The position numbers and the translations under genes were made by a program. Under the pieces are notes generated by a model, which saw only the letters and a list, made by a program, of their open reading frames with translations, made no database searches and was not told the origin of the DNA. Shown here one piece after another: positions 10,801 through 20,800 of a stretch of 64,000 nt of DNA. Location: NCBI GenBank assembly GCA_963281255.1, contig OY725498.1, positions 4,278,001-4,342,000 of the forward strand. Reading direction: 5' to 3'. Each line of letters begins with the position of its first letter. Positions within the stretch are counted from its first letter, which is position 1. Source of the stretch: Aphrocallistes beatrix (Eukaryota > Porifera > Hexactinellida > Sceptrulophora > Aphrocallistidae).

Positions 10801-13007
10801 TAGAAAGAAGACTCTATTCGCCTGCCAGAGTAGGATCCTCTTCGCAGAAGATATTGCGCCCGTCATCTCAGCAACATCAGAACGTGGGATGGCAGTGATG
10901 TTACAGCAAGCATTCACCTGCAACATGGTTATAACCAGTAGAGTGTATCACTCGTTGATAGAATAAGGTCTTAGAAACTTTTAGATTTAAAATTCCAGTT
11001 TTTTTACGGTTAATACTTAATAATAACAACTAAGTTTCTATTTCTAGCATCTTCCAGTTCTCCTAAATCAACTTGCACACAAACTAAAACCATTGAGTTT
11101 TGATATATAAGATTATTCGTGATTACTAATATGACTGTTCTACCACCATCCATGTTCTAAAATTAAATAATATTATAATTCAGAGTAATGTCACAAGCCT
11201 TAAATAGAATCCTAAGCAACTTTATCATAAATTTTAATTACAATGCATTTATTATGTAAACGTGTGATTATATAATAAGCTGAATATGGCGATCACGCCA
11301 CGCGAAGGTTAATTTTCATGAATTTCATAAAGTGCATACACATAAGTTTGTAATTTTAAGTTTGTTTTAAGATCATAATGCTGCACTACAAATCATTGGA
11401 AGTTAGCGGGTAATACACAACCAATGTGAATACAATCATCTTCTATAGCATCATGTTTCGAAATTAAAAGTAAAATGATGCACTTAGATGATCAATATAT
11501 TGAAATTGAAGGTGATTAGATATTCCAATCTTTAATTTCATTATAAAAGTCCACTTCCGGTTTAACTTTTAATGAACATGAAAGTGAACTTGAACTGGTC
11601 CTACATTCTAGTCAATATTGGTGACATAACCAAATAAGGAAGTCATTACTAACCTGCTGATTGACAAGAGGCTTGGTTGGAGCTAAGAAGACTATTTTCC
11701 CGTTTGGATACCATCTGTAGAAGTTGAGCATCACAACTGCTGCGATGAAAGTCTTCCCCAAACCCGTTGGTAGACATACCAGCGTGTTATAGAACAAACA
11801 TTTTCTAACGATTGAGAACTGGTATTCTCTGAGAGGGAGGTTGATGGGGTAGAGCCATTCCTTCCCACTCTCTTCATCAAAACCATGGATTGACTCTTTT
11901 TGTTTAAATGGTAGAGAAGATTGTGGTTGATTCGTCACACATCTCCCTATCAACACAAGAGAGAGAAGTATATGAAAGTTGGTCTTCGTATTAAACTGAA
12001 GACTACAGTAATTTTAAATGGATAAACCGAAATAATTGGTTCTAATGATTGGTTAAGGATTACTTCGGTATTCTTCTACTTCTAGATTAAATTTGTTTAA
12101 AATTGCAAACGTTTAACTACTCAATACAAATTATTTAGTCACTAAGGTAGTATTACTTTCGAATTTCGAATAAGATCCTTTCTTGCAAGCATTAATAATC
12201 TCAATCCAGCTGAAAAGGTTCCGATATGAAAATATTTCTTCTACCCACACAATTGAATTTAGTAAATTGTAGCTAATTATTCATACGGAAATCACACTCG
12301 TATTAGAATATTAATCATTTTACCATCAATAGATAAAATATGTTGGGTTTATTCATTAGGTTAATGTTGTGGACGATTGTCCACCTGTTAACAATGACCC
12401 AATTGCCTAGGGTATAATGCTGGAATTATTGTTGATTATTAATAAGAAAAATTCACTTGTATTTTCGATAGAACTGAGTCTGTTGAACTAGCTATGTTAC
12501 AAGAGATGCTGAAGTTTATATTTACTCAGAAATAAATTTCTTTAGTAATTCCAGGTTGGTGAATTTGAAATAAAGCTACTTGTATATACACTTTCATAAT
12601 GAATATTCATCAATGAAACTAAATCTCTATATAACTCTCTATCTGGTAAAGTGATTATCATTAGATTAATGTATATCTATAAATATAACAGAATATACCC
12701 TCACATGTAATCTCATCGATATAGTATTTCTAGTAAATCTAATTACGACTTGCACGTAGTCAATACGTAGTATTAACTGGCACAATGCTAGAATTCCATA
12801 GAGAAAGGCAGGGGATTATCAAACTGATAAGTCTATAATTAAATACTTGAGCAGACTATTACCTTGGTTCAGGTATAGCTTTGTGTTATGCGAGCTTGCG
12901 CTAGCCTCAACAATCTGAAGGTCAGTATCGTCCCAGTTGATATCATCCAGTTCATCTTCTTGAAATTTTAAATCGTCGCTTGACATTAATGTTGCTAATG
13001 CATACAT
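4825..13007 (-). CDS. FANCM: FANCM DNA translocase/helicase, nine coding exons
   Basis: Superfamily 2 helicase that, in other animals, remodels stalled replication forks and anchors the Fanconi anaemia core complex. Exons on the minus strand: 13007-12863, 11946-11654, 10917-10597, 8926-8690, 8615-8292, 7830-7404, 7162-6686, 6399-6141 and 6070-4825. All have GT..AG borders and join in frame to about 1242 residues. Motif I is PTGLGKT (108-114, Lys113), the DEAH box is at 210-213, motif III is SATPG (241-245), motif V is [11 protein letters not shown] (547-557) and motif VI is QRMGRTGR (576-583). The APTKPLV and [13 protein letters not shown] signatures are typical of FANCM rather than of other DEAH helicases. 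From about residue 740 the protein is Ser/Asp-rich and disordered. No ERCC4 nuclease or helix-hairpin-helix domain is visible, so it is shorter than the vertebrate protein (about 2000 residues). The start could be Met1 or Met8. Introns carry several MITEs. Confidence 0.92.
6471..6651. mobile_element. pogo-like MITE in FANCM intron 7
   Basis: Ends CAGTCGACTC and GAGTCGACTG are inverted repeats, extending inward as AGGACC/GGTCCT, flanked by TA on each side. At 181 bp with no coding capacity it fits a non-autonomous pogo/Tigger-type element. Internal TTAATCGGACC is repeated. Confidence 0.8.
7840..8250. repeat. dispersed repeat REP-A copy 1 (FANCM intron 5)
   Basis: A sequence beginning near GATTGAAGAAACTACCAGGC and containing ATTATGACGTCATTGTCACC recurs at about 28940-29150 (same strand), 30140-30258 and 51745-52240 (opposite strand). 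Copies differ by scattered substitutions. No protein is encoded. It fills most of FANCM intron 5. Confidence 0.75.
8927..10596 (-). other. FANCM intron 3 (1670 bp)
   Basis: The largest FANCM intron. It is AT-rich, contains one MITE near its 5' end (10319-10458) and an open frame on the opposite strand (9167-9442) that has no recognisable features. Confidence 0.7.
10319..10458. mobile_element. small inverted-repeat element in FANCM intron 3
   Basis: The termini read CCCCACTTGAG and CTCAAGTGGGG as inverted repeats, with sub-terminal TTTGAGCG and CGCTCAAA also inverted. At about 140 bp it has the layout of a MITE. The target duplication is unclear. Confidence 0.6.
11947..12862 (-). other. FANCM intron 1 (916 bp)
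   Basis: AT-rich intron between the short first exon and the exon carrying helicase motif I, with donor AAG|GTAATA and acceptor GATAG|GG. I see no further feature in it. Confidence 0.75.
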
Positions 13008-13792
13008 AGAATTGATTTCTCAATCAGAATCTGAAGTGAATAGTGCAGATATAAACTTTCCAAGGAATTAATCATTCGACTCGAAACATAGATTAATATC
13101 GGTCAATCGATCGAGGGTACAACAACAGCCAATTAGAGCAGGCTTCTCAACATTTTTAGTTCATGACCACAATTGACCACACTTTAGTCAAAATTGACTA
13201 AAATTAACCACATTTTTGGATCGACTGATATGAATGACATTTATGTTCAACTATATTCAGGTTTCAATCATTACTGTAAATCATACGTCTCTTATTGATC
13301 CACCAACATCGTGTCAGCCTGCGTATGAGTATACTATTGAGTTTCAAAAAATTTCCAACGTAGCAGGAAGTTTTCTCCAAAATGGGTTATTTTACACAGA
13401 TCATGCATCTCCCTAGCCTAAGGAGCTGTCTACATGGTCATGGACAAAAGAAGCCGAACCTAAACAACAAAACATAGCCTGCAATATGTTATTCTACTAA
13501 TAAAACTGATGTTTCAAATTAGTTTAATCTGTTCTGAAGTATTAATAAGAAACAGAAAACACAGGTAGGCGAGTTTAACCTAAAATTAAGGAGTTTTAGA
13601 AATCATTCAAGTTCAATTCAGGGTTTACCATTAAATTCAAATCAAGCATTTGGTTAGTAAAAGTTTCCCCATTAATATACTGCTATGTATCAGTAGTATT
13701 GCAGATATGGTTCAACTGAGAAACTATAAATACAAGTGACTCGATAACTTCAACAAATTAAAACTACACACAGTTCAAACAAAACAACTAAA
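13008..13792. other. intergenic between divergent FANCM and ArfGAP-PH genes
   Basis: A 785-bp divergent promoter region. It holds a TATA box for the plus-strand gene and loosely repeated TTGAC(T/C)A words at 13160-13220. No coding signal was seen. Confidence 0.5.
13725..13732 (+). promoter_or_regulatory. TATA box of ArfGAP-PH gene
   Basis: TATAAATA lies 61-68 bases before the ATG at 13793, the spacing expected for a short leader. A similar arrangement is seen at the kinase gene at 43896. Confidence 0.6.
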
Positions 13793-14830
13793 ATGGAGTT
13801 TCAAGGTTTAAATGGTCAATATCATTTAGAAGAAAATGCGAGATTTTGCGCCGATTGCAATCAGGATAATGTGTCATGGTGCGATATGAAGTATGGGTGC
13901 TACCTTTGTATTGAATGTGCCTCTATACACAAACAGCTGGCAGATGGGGGGCAGCATGAAGTGAAGTCATTTCATCTGGACGAATGGACAGATAAAGAAT
14001 TGGAGAGAGCAAGCGGGAATCAAGAAAGCGATAAACTGGAATTCTGTCGGCCAGTATATTACCTTAAACCGGAGCCACAATCCCTCTACATCTTAAAACA
14101 CGAATACATACAAGACAAATACAACCGCAAGCTGTTCACATCTGACGATATTAGCATAGACTGCTATGGACTGAAGAGCGGAGTGTTGTTCAAGAAAGGA
14201 AAGTCTAATGAGAGCTGGAAACAGAGGTACTTTCGGATACAACAGGGTGTAATTGAGTATTACCTGAAGCGGGGAGATACAAACCCCAAGTGTGCACTCC
14301 AACTTGAAAACATCGATGTAGCGATACAACCACTACCTGGGAAACCATACGCACTCGCGATTTCTCACACTTCTCAAGAAGAAAACACCAGGACATATCA
14401 CGTATACGCGGACACCAACAGAGAAACCATTGAGTGGTATTACGCCATACTAGCAGCACAATATATGCAAACAATAAGTAAGAGCGAAACTATTTACGAA
14501 ATAAAAGAACACTCAAAATCTGGATACATCTATAAAACTGGCTCCAAGAGAAAGGACAAATGGAGAAAACGTTGGTTGACAGTGATAAATGGCAGAGCAC
14601 AGTATTTCGAAGACGAAACATCCTCACGCCCTAAGGGAGAATTCGAACTCGAGACAAACGGTGAATTCAGTGTAGTGGATGGAACTCTCGGACATAAAGT
14701 GACACCTCCAACTGTCTACACCTTTACGGTCAAAACACCGAAAAGAGATTACAAAATTTGCGTTTCGAGTGAAGAAGACAAGCAAAGTTGGATGCAACAG
14801 TTCGAGCGAGCGATAAAACCAAAAGCTTAA
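13793..14830 (+). CDS. ADAP/centaurin-alpha-like ArfGAP with two PH domains
   Basis: A 345-residue intronless protein with the architecture and length of ADAP (centaurin-alpha) proteins, which bind phosphoinositides and act on Arf6 at the plasma membrane. The N-terminal ArfGAP zinc finger keeps all four ligands, C19-x2-C22-x16-C39-x2-C42. The segment ECASIHKQL (41-49) follows, where active ArfGAPs have a CxGIHR-type motif. The usual catalytic arginine is lysine 47, and the finger domain is short, since PH1 starts near residue 126. PH1 spans about 126-224 (KSGVLFKKG, WKQRYFRI) and PH2 about 241-341 (KSGYIYKTG, WRKRWLTV), each ending with the C-terminal helix tryptophan. Inference: a phosphoinositide-binding adaptor that may lack GAP activity. 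The ATG follows a TATA box closely. Confidence 0.9.
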   Translation: MEFQGLNGQYHLEENARFCADCNQDNVSWCDMKYGCYLCIECASIHKQLADGGQHEVKSFHLDEWTDKELERASGNQESDKLEFCRPVYYLKPEPQSLYILKHEYIQDKYNRKLFTSDDISIDCYGLKSGVLFKKGKSNESWKQRYFRIQQGVIEYYLKRGDTNPKCALQLENIDVAIQPLPGKPYALAISHTSQEENTRTYHVYADTNRETIEWYYAILAAQYMQTISKSETIYEIKEHSKSGYIYKTGSKRKDKWRKRWLTVINGRAQYFEDETSSRPKGEFELETNGEFSVVDGTLGHKVTPPTVYTFTVKTPKRDYKICVSSEEDKQSWMQQFERAIKPKA

Positions 14831-14997
14831 TTATTCCAATATTAATTTCTAATTGTAGCAGCTTGACTCTTATTCCACAACAAATTTTCAATGAATGCTC
14901 TAACAATACTATGATTAAATTAAAATTTAACAGCGAATCAAGTGTAAATGATTTAAGTAATTAGGGTTAACGATTGCGTGGCAGGGTCGTAGTATAA

Positions 14998-16770
14998 TTA
15001 ACTTGTCACCTTGAAGAAGTTACCAACCTCTCCATCGATTTTCTTCTTGGTATAATAGATCTCTTTATGGAATTCTCTTTCATCCATACATTGTGTCAGG
15101 TCTGGCATTATTCCATACGCACTATGCGGAGAAGGAATAGCTGGAAGATTGGTTGATAAGACGTTCCATGCACGAGGTGCACAGAGAAACTCTTCACTAC
15201 AAAATTTATTCACCTCTTCCATCGTCTTGCTTGGATCTATTAACTCTCCATCTTCAAATTCAGTCGCTGCTTTAGCTTCACTTTGCTTTTTCTCGCTTAA
15301 CATCTCTGTTTCTAACTGAGTATTCGAACTCGTAGTATCCCGCTGGATAGTCCGGGTGTACTCGATGGCTATTTTAGCTTGAGGACACTGTAGTAAGTGC
15401 TCGGGGGTACGTGCGTCAGGAAATAATCTGATCTTAAGAGCTGCATCCAATTCAGAGCCGGGAGAGAGTAGGAGAGATGTGAGAGCATCAATTTTGCTCT
15501 CCTCCAAATTTCCTTCTGCTAATCGAGATTTCGCTCTGCAGAAATAGAAATGAGTAACGGTTGGCGTGAATTCGATTGCATCTGAGAAATATTCCGTGGC
15601 ATTCGTAAACTTTGATTGCGAGAACGCATCAATTCCTTTTGAGTAGAATACAAACGCAAGTCTAGCTTTTGCTTGTGCGCACTTCTCATCAATCTCTAGA
15701 GCTTGTTCGTAATCAGAGCGGGCGAAATCATAATGGCCCAACTGTAAGAAACAATCGCCTCGATTCATGTATAAACCTTTTTCATTTTTTTCCGACTCAA
15801 TTCCTTTGTTGAGGAGCTGAATCGCTTCTTCATAGAACTTTTTACGGTAGCAGTACACTGCGAAATCATTGTACGTCAGAATCAGCTGTTTATTACTGTC
15901 CCAATAGACAGGATCGTCTTGATTATGACCGCATTTGTTCAGGGCGATGAGAAAATCATCCGCGGCTGAGGTGTATTTTTTCAGGCTCCGGTATACAATC
16001 CCGCGAAATATATGAAATTCCGCACAAACAGGATTCGTTTCAATGGCTAAGTTAATCTTTCTAAGCGCGTCTCTGTGTTTGTTTTGCATGTTCAGAGAAA
16101 TGGCTTGTTCACGATGGTGTGTAGCAGCGGAAATGAGTTTTTCATTCAGATCTGTAGCTATTTTATTATCTCCATCCAATTCAAGTGTTCGGTGCACGTC
16201 TTCGAAACACTTGGTGTGTTTGCCATAGAAATAATACAGCACAGCGCGTAGTGCAATTAAGGACGAGTTCTCAGTATGGATCGATATCAGAAGGTTAATG
16301 AGGTCTAGACAGGCATTATGATTGCCAATAGCCCAAATGCAAGCTAACTTCCTTATATGGTAAATTAATTTGTGAGTATTTTTGTCTATGGCGTGGTCGA
16401 ATTCACGTAAAGCTTTTGCATACATTCTTTGGTCATAAAGTGTCTGAGCGTAAATGAAGTGATAAAAACCGCATTTTTCATTTAGTTCCTGGGTATTGTG
16501 TAAAGCTGCTGCTTTCTTGATGTTAATAATCGCAGATTTAAAATCACACAAATGGAACAGGCAATCTGCTCTTAGAAGGTAATTCTGATAGTTGTCAGAA
16601 TCCAGTACAACCAATTTGTTCAGAATGACCAAAGCTCTGTCAAACTTCGCGTTTTCTATTAGGTTGGTGGCATCCGATAACAAATTCGATATTTTTTTTG
16701 TTATCAATTCTTGATAAGACTGCTTCCTATCTCCGCTCTCCTCTGTTATAAAAAATGGATCATTCTCCAT
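14998..16770 (-). CDS. tetratricopeptide-repeat protein, TTC16-like
   Basis: A 590-residue intronless protein made largely of TPR helices, from about residue 25 to 440. Clear repeats include ALREFDHAIDKN (119-131), ALRKINLAIETNP (235-247), YEEAIQLLNKGIE (313-325), YDFARSDYEQALEID (347-361) and ATEYFSDAIEFTP (391-403). The phrases TYNDFAVYCYR (299-309) and EKGLYMNRGDCFLQLG (330-345) resemble what I recall of animal TTC16, so I favour that orthology with moderate confidence. The C-terminal 130 residues are low in complexity and acidic, with no catalytic motif. TPR proteins scaffold protein complexes; the specific partner cannot be read here. It converges tail to tail with the ArfGAP-PH gene across 167 bp. 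Confidence 0.85.
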   Translation of the reverse strand: MENDPFFITEESGDRKQSYQELITKKISNLLSDATNLIENAKFDRALVILNKLVVLDSDNYQNYLLRADCLFHLCDFKSAIINIKKAAALHNTQELNEKCGFYHFIYAQTLYDQRMYAKALREFDHAIDKNTHKLIYHIRKLACIWAIGNHNACLDLINLLISIHTENSSLIALRAVLYYFYGKHTKCFEDVHRTLELDGDNKIATDLNEKLISAATHHREQAISLNMQNKHRDALRKINLAIETNPVCAEFHIFRGIVYRSLKKYTSAADDFLIALNKCGHNQDDPVYWDSNKQLILTYNDFAVYCYRKKFYEEAIQLLNKGIESEKNEKGLYMNRGDCFLQLGHYDFARSDYEQALEIDEKCAQAKARLAFVFYSKGIDAFSQSKFTNATEYFSDAIEFTPTVTHFYFCRAKSRLAEGNLEESKIDALTSLLLSPGSELDAALKIRLFPDARTPEHLLQCPQAKIAIEYTRTIQRDTTSSNTQLETEMLSEKKQSEAKAATEFEDGELIDPSKTMEEVNKFCSEEFLCAPRAWNVLSTNLPAIPSPHSAYGIMPDLTQCMDEREFHKEIYYTKKKIDGEVGNFFKVTS

Positions 16771-17843
16771 ATCCTATATCTCGAAAACAAACTTATAAAC
16801 TCACGTTTATTGGTTAAGCATAATTAGAATAATCTAATATATTTGAGGATACAGCTATAAACCTTGCTACATGTATTTTATCCTAATGTAACGGGTTCAA
16901 ATTTTTCCCGAAAAAAGTTACAAATACATACATGCAATGCTAAGTTGACTAATTCATGAATTGTCAATGAATTACTCAAAATTTGAAATTAAAATAATGA
17001 AAAAAATTTGATATTTCGCTTAGGGACTGAGCAATGTTAGAGGTATATAACATGAGCAACCTTTTAACCACTTTTGGGAATAGAATCTGCACTAATGTTT
17101 GAGATTTTGAATAATTCATAATTCTTCATCACCTTTCAATGAATTAGTCAACTTACACATGCATTATGGATAATATAAATTTTATTTATTCAGGGCTTGC
17201 GTAATACTAACATTACTTCAATACAAAATATCAGGATTTAAACCACACCAGATGCCAAATATATTAGCTCATCAAACGTAGTAAACAATTTAGATAATAT
17301 ATAATATAACTCCGTGATGATTCCAAAAATTTGTTAAATCAACTTCTTACTATAGCTTGTAATTCTGATCGTCAGTGGAGAGTTGCGTTTTTTAATTACA
17401 TTTCGGTGGTCTCAGGATTAATTTAACTTAAATTTCTTACGAATATTGCATAATTAAGGTTGAAGTGCACAATAACAATTGCCCACCAAGTCCAACTGAA
17501 TATTGCATGTCAGGTATTATAAACAAACTAAAAATAGCAATCGAGATAAATCTAAATAAAGAGACAGAGTGGATACGAATAAATATATTTGAATTACAAA
17601 ATGTATACCGAGCAGAATGGAGAGGAATAATTGTGGGTACAAGAGAGAAAGAAGTACAAATTGAACATGTTACTTGATAATGTTACGTGATAATGCCGGT
17701 AGTAGAGGAGTTGCACCGATAATTTTCACCTTTGATTTGATGAGATACTTTGGAACTGGATAGATCTTAGTATCGAAAACAGAAACTGTTTCAAGCCTAG
17801 GGATACAACGTTGTTAAAAGAGAAGGAATAGTATGCTAATATA
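16771..17843. other. intergenic between TPR gene and F-box/LRR gene
   Basis: AT-rich. It contains a TIR element (16940-17155) and the presumed 3' UTR of the F-box gene. A 70-codon plus-strand frame at 17465-17677 shows no family feature and is not called. Confidence 0.5.
16940..17155. mobile_element. TIR element, CTAAGTTGACTAATTCAT family, copy 1
   Basis: The left end CTAAGTTGACTAATTCAT is mirrored by ATGAATTAGTCAACTTA at the right end. The same termini bound a larger palindromic element at 52477-52786, so this is a repeated family. No coding capacity. Confidence 0.7.
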
Positions 17844-20800
17844 CTAGTAAATTGAAATGACGCAGGTTCTCTCTGGATTTCGATCAGCCGATAGTTCAAC
17901 AAGGAATATTCTTACACTAAGAAAGCTAATTCTTATTATTCCTGAAATGCTTATTAGCTGATATTATACATTAAGTAGTTGAGAAAGCATTGTGTTAAGG
18001 ATTATAACCCACATGCATAATGCAAAGTTGCATGCAACATGTAGGTTAATTTTTCATGCACTTTGTTACATGAGACATGCAGCATGGAAATGAAAATGTT
18101 CTATTTTCTTGTAACATTGTTGCACAAAATTATTGCATGAAATTTGTTGCATAATGTATGAGAGTCTTAAAGGTACAGAAAGTACTAGAAACGGAATTTG
18201 TGATCAAATTCATAATAAGTATCACGAAATTAAATGTGTGCTATGTAGGAAATTGAAATTTTTACAGAAGTTCTATCTGTGTTTGCACTAATGAATGTCT
18301 ATCATATAAAAACAAAATTCATCAATCGAATTTTGAGCAGAATCGAAAGGAAAAAATTGAATGAACACTATTGCATATGTTCCATATTACAATGGACTTT
18401 CTAGAACAAAGAAGTTCAACAAGAGCATAGCATGATAAATCTCTTTGCACAAATGATCTTTCTCAACTCCTCCTTGTATCAATGATATGACTGTAGTTAT
18501 AAAAATACTAATTTATAATTATTCAACTGTAAAATGCAAATTATATTAGTCGATAGCTTATGCCAGAAAAAGAAAGTCATCAGATTGCCACGAGAACTAG
18601 CAAATTGACTTTCTAATTATAAATCTATAAAATAATAATGATTACACCCTAATGGTGAGTATGGTGCCATATTTTAATATTTTTGTGTCAGTAGACTCAA
18701 GACGAAAGAAGCCAACCACGTCGAATGATTAAATTTTTACATAATTTATCGCTATTGAGCAATGAAGATAATTAGAGCAGTGGCGGCGGAGAATTTATTG
18801 TGCCACACCTGAGGTGTGAAACAGACCTCACCTCAGGTGTGGCCACTGAATAAAGATAATTTTAACTTCTGAATGTTGCGTTACTCATCTAAATTTGATT
18901 TTTAATTAAAAATTCATTTCAGATTGGTTTTTATTTAAGAAAATAACAAAAAAACATTATGATTTAAAAAAAAATACTCTATACTTACCAAACGAGGGAA
19001 AACATGTGAATATACTTACAATGTTTTAGAATAGTTCCAATTTGATGATTTGTAAATAAAGCATTTGTTTACAACTTAACCTGAGCATTAAATTCGTAAA
19101 CTTCATATTAATGATATAATATTTATTCAATTCTTGATATGATTTTAAAAAATTGTAATTAAAATTAAACTATAAGCAGAGAGTATATGTAATGATATGA
19201 AATCATATGCTAATAAAGTTGTGTCTGAAAGCAATTCGTATGCTAAGCAAATTTTTATTTCGAAATAGGTTAAAGAAAATGGTTCAGATCAACGATTGCA
19301 TTGTCTCCTATCATTTTGAAATAAGAAGTTACAAATGTAATAAATATCAAAATATCCTGCCATCTAAACATTTTCTGATTCCATTGATCAAAGCTTATTA
19401 TTAGACATACATTTCAAGTGTTTCCATCTTAATACTCACCTTTTACACTTTTCGATTAGTTTCGTGAGACAATTCTGAGTAATCCTAAGACAAGAGTTGA
19501 GTGAGAGAGTGGTGAGGGAGAGCTGGTACGAAGAAGAAATCGTAGAGAGAGCGAGAGAACTGATCGGCAGTCCACTGAGATCTAAGTGTGCTAGCCTAGG
19601 CAACCTAGCTTGTCCTAATGCAGTGACGAAACTATCTGTCAGCTGACACTGCTTCACACTCAATTTCCTTTGATGAAAATTCATAAATAATCTAACGTTT
19701 TATGCACAACATATAAACTATTTTTACTGGAAATAAACATCTTTTAAATATAATCAGTGATATAGTATTTGGTTTTGACAGATTACAGTACGTACAGCGA
19801 TGATCAAGTTAGCTAACAACAATTTTAAGTTTGTCAGTATTACGTAATATTACATAAAAATATACTAATATGGAAATATTGCATTGTTTTAAAATTGGGT
19901 TAACCTCATGCAAGATAATCTTCAAATGAAATTGCTCCGATCAACAATAATAAAAAGCTGAAAGGTTGAAATAATGCATTAATAATCAATATTTGCCCAC
20001 AACAGCACATTCTCCTTAATATCAGTTCAAGATTAAATGCTTGGAATAATTTGTTTACAAATACGTAATAGTTTTAAGAAATGTATTGTGCATGCTGTGC
20101 AATATCTTCATGATCCCAAATATTAAGCAATATATTCAGAACTTAAAATAAGATATCTGATCATATTAAATTGTCTCTTGTTCCAGTTGTTACAGTCAGA
20201 ATCGCTTATAATGAACCCGCTTAATATGAACATTTGTTTATTATGAACTAAGTCTCTGGTCCCAATTCAACAGGTTCCATAGGATTTGTATTAGATCGAG
20301 TTCGCTTAATATTTATGAACAGACTTTTTGGTCCCCAAGGTGTTCATAATAAGCGACCCTGACTGTATTTTCTTAAACAGCCTAAGTAGAATCAGACAAC
20401 CGTAAAAGGAAACTTACTCTAATTTAGGCCACTTGCTAATCAAATGCACAAGCTGTGAGTCCTTGATATTATTGGCGTTAGACAGATTTAAACTTATCAG
20501 TTCGCTGCTCTCATTCAGTCCTTCTAACACAGAAGAATCGGTTTCAGCTAACTAGTAGTAATAAAAACTTTTAATGTGAAACTTCATAATCACAAATGTA
20601 GATAGTAACATACCCCAGGGTTGCTATGGAGATCCAAATATTCAATTAGCTGCAGGGAAGATAGAATGAGCTTGAATACTCTATCAGTGAACTTGTAGCA
20701 ATTGCCCAGGTTGAGAGATGAGAGGTAGTGACAGGTGGCGATCACACTTCCTGTCCTGTTGGTTAGTCGTATGCAAGAGCTGAGATCTAGATCCCTCAAC

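Noticed and set aside
17465-17677. 70-codon plus-strand frame between genes
   Set aside because: It has no domain, no good start context and is within the expected chance length for AT-rich DNA.
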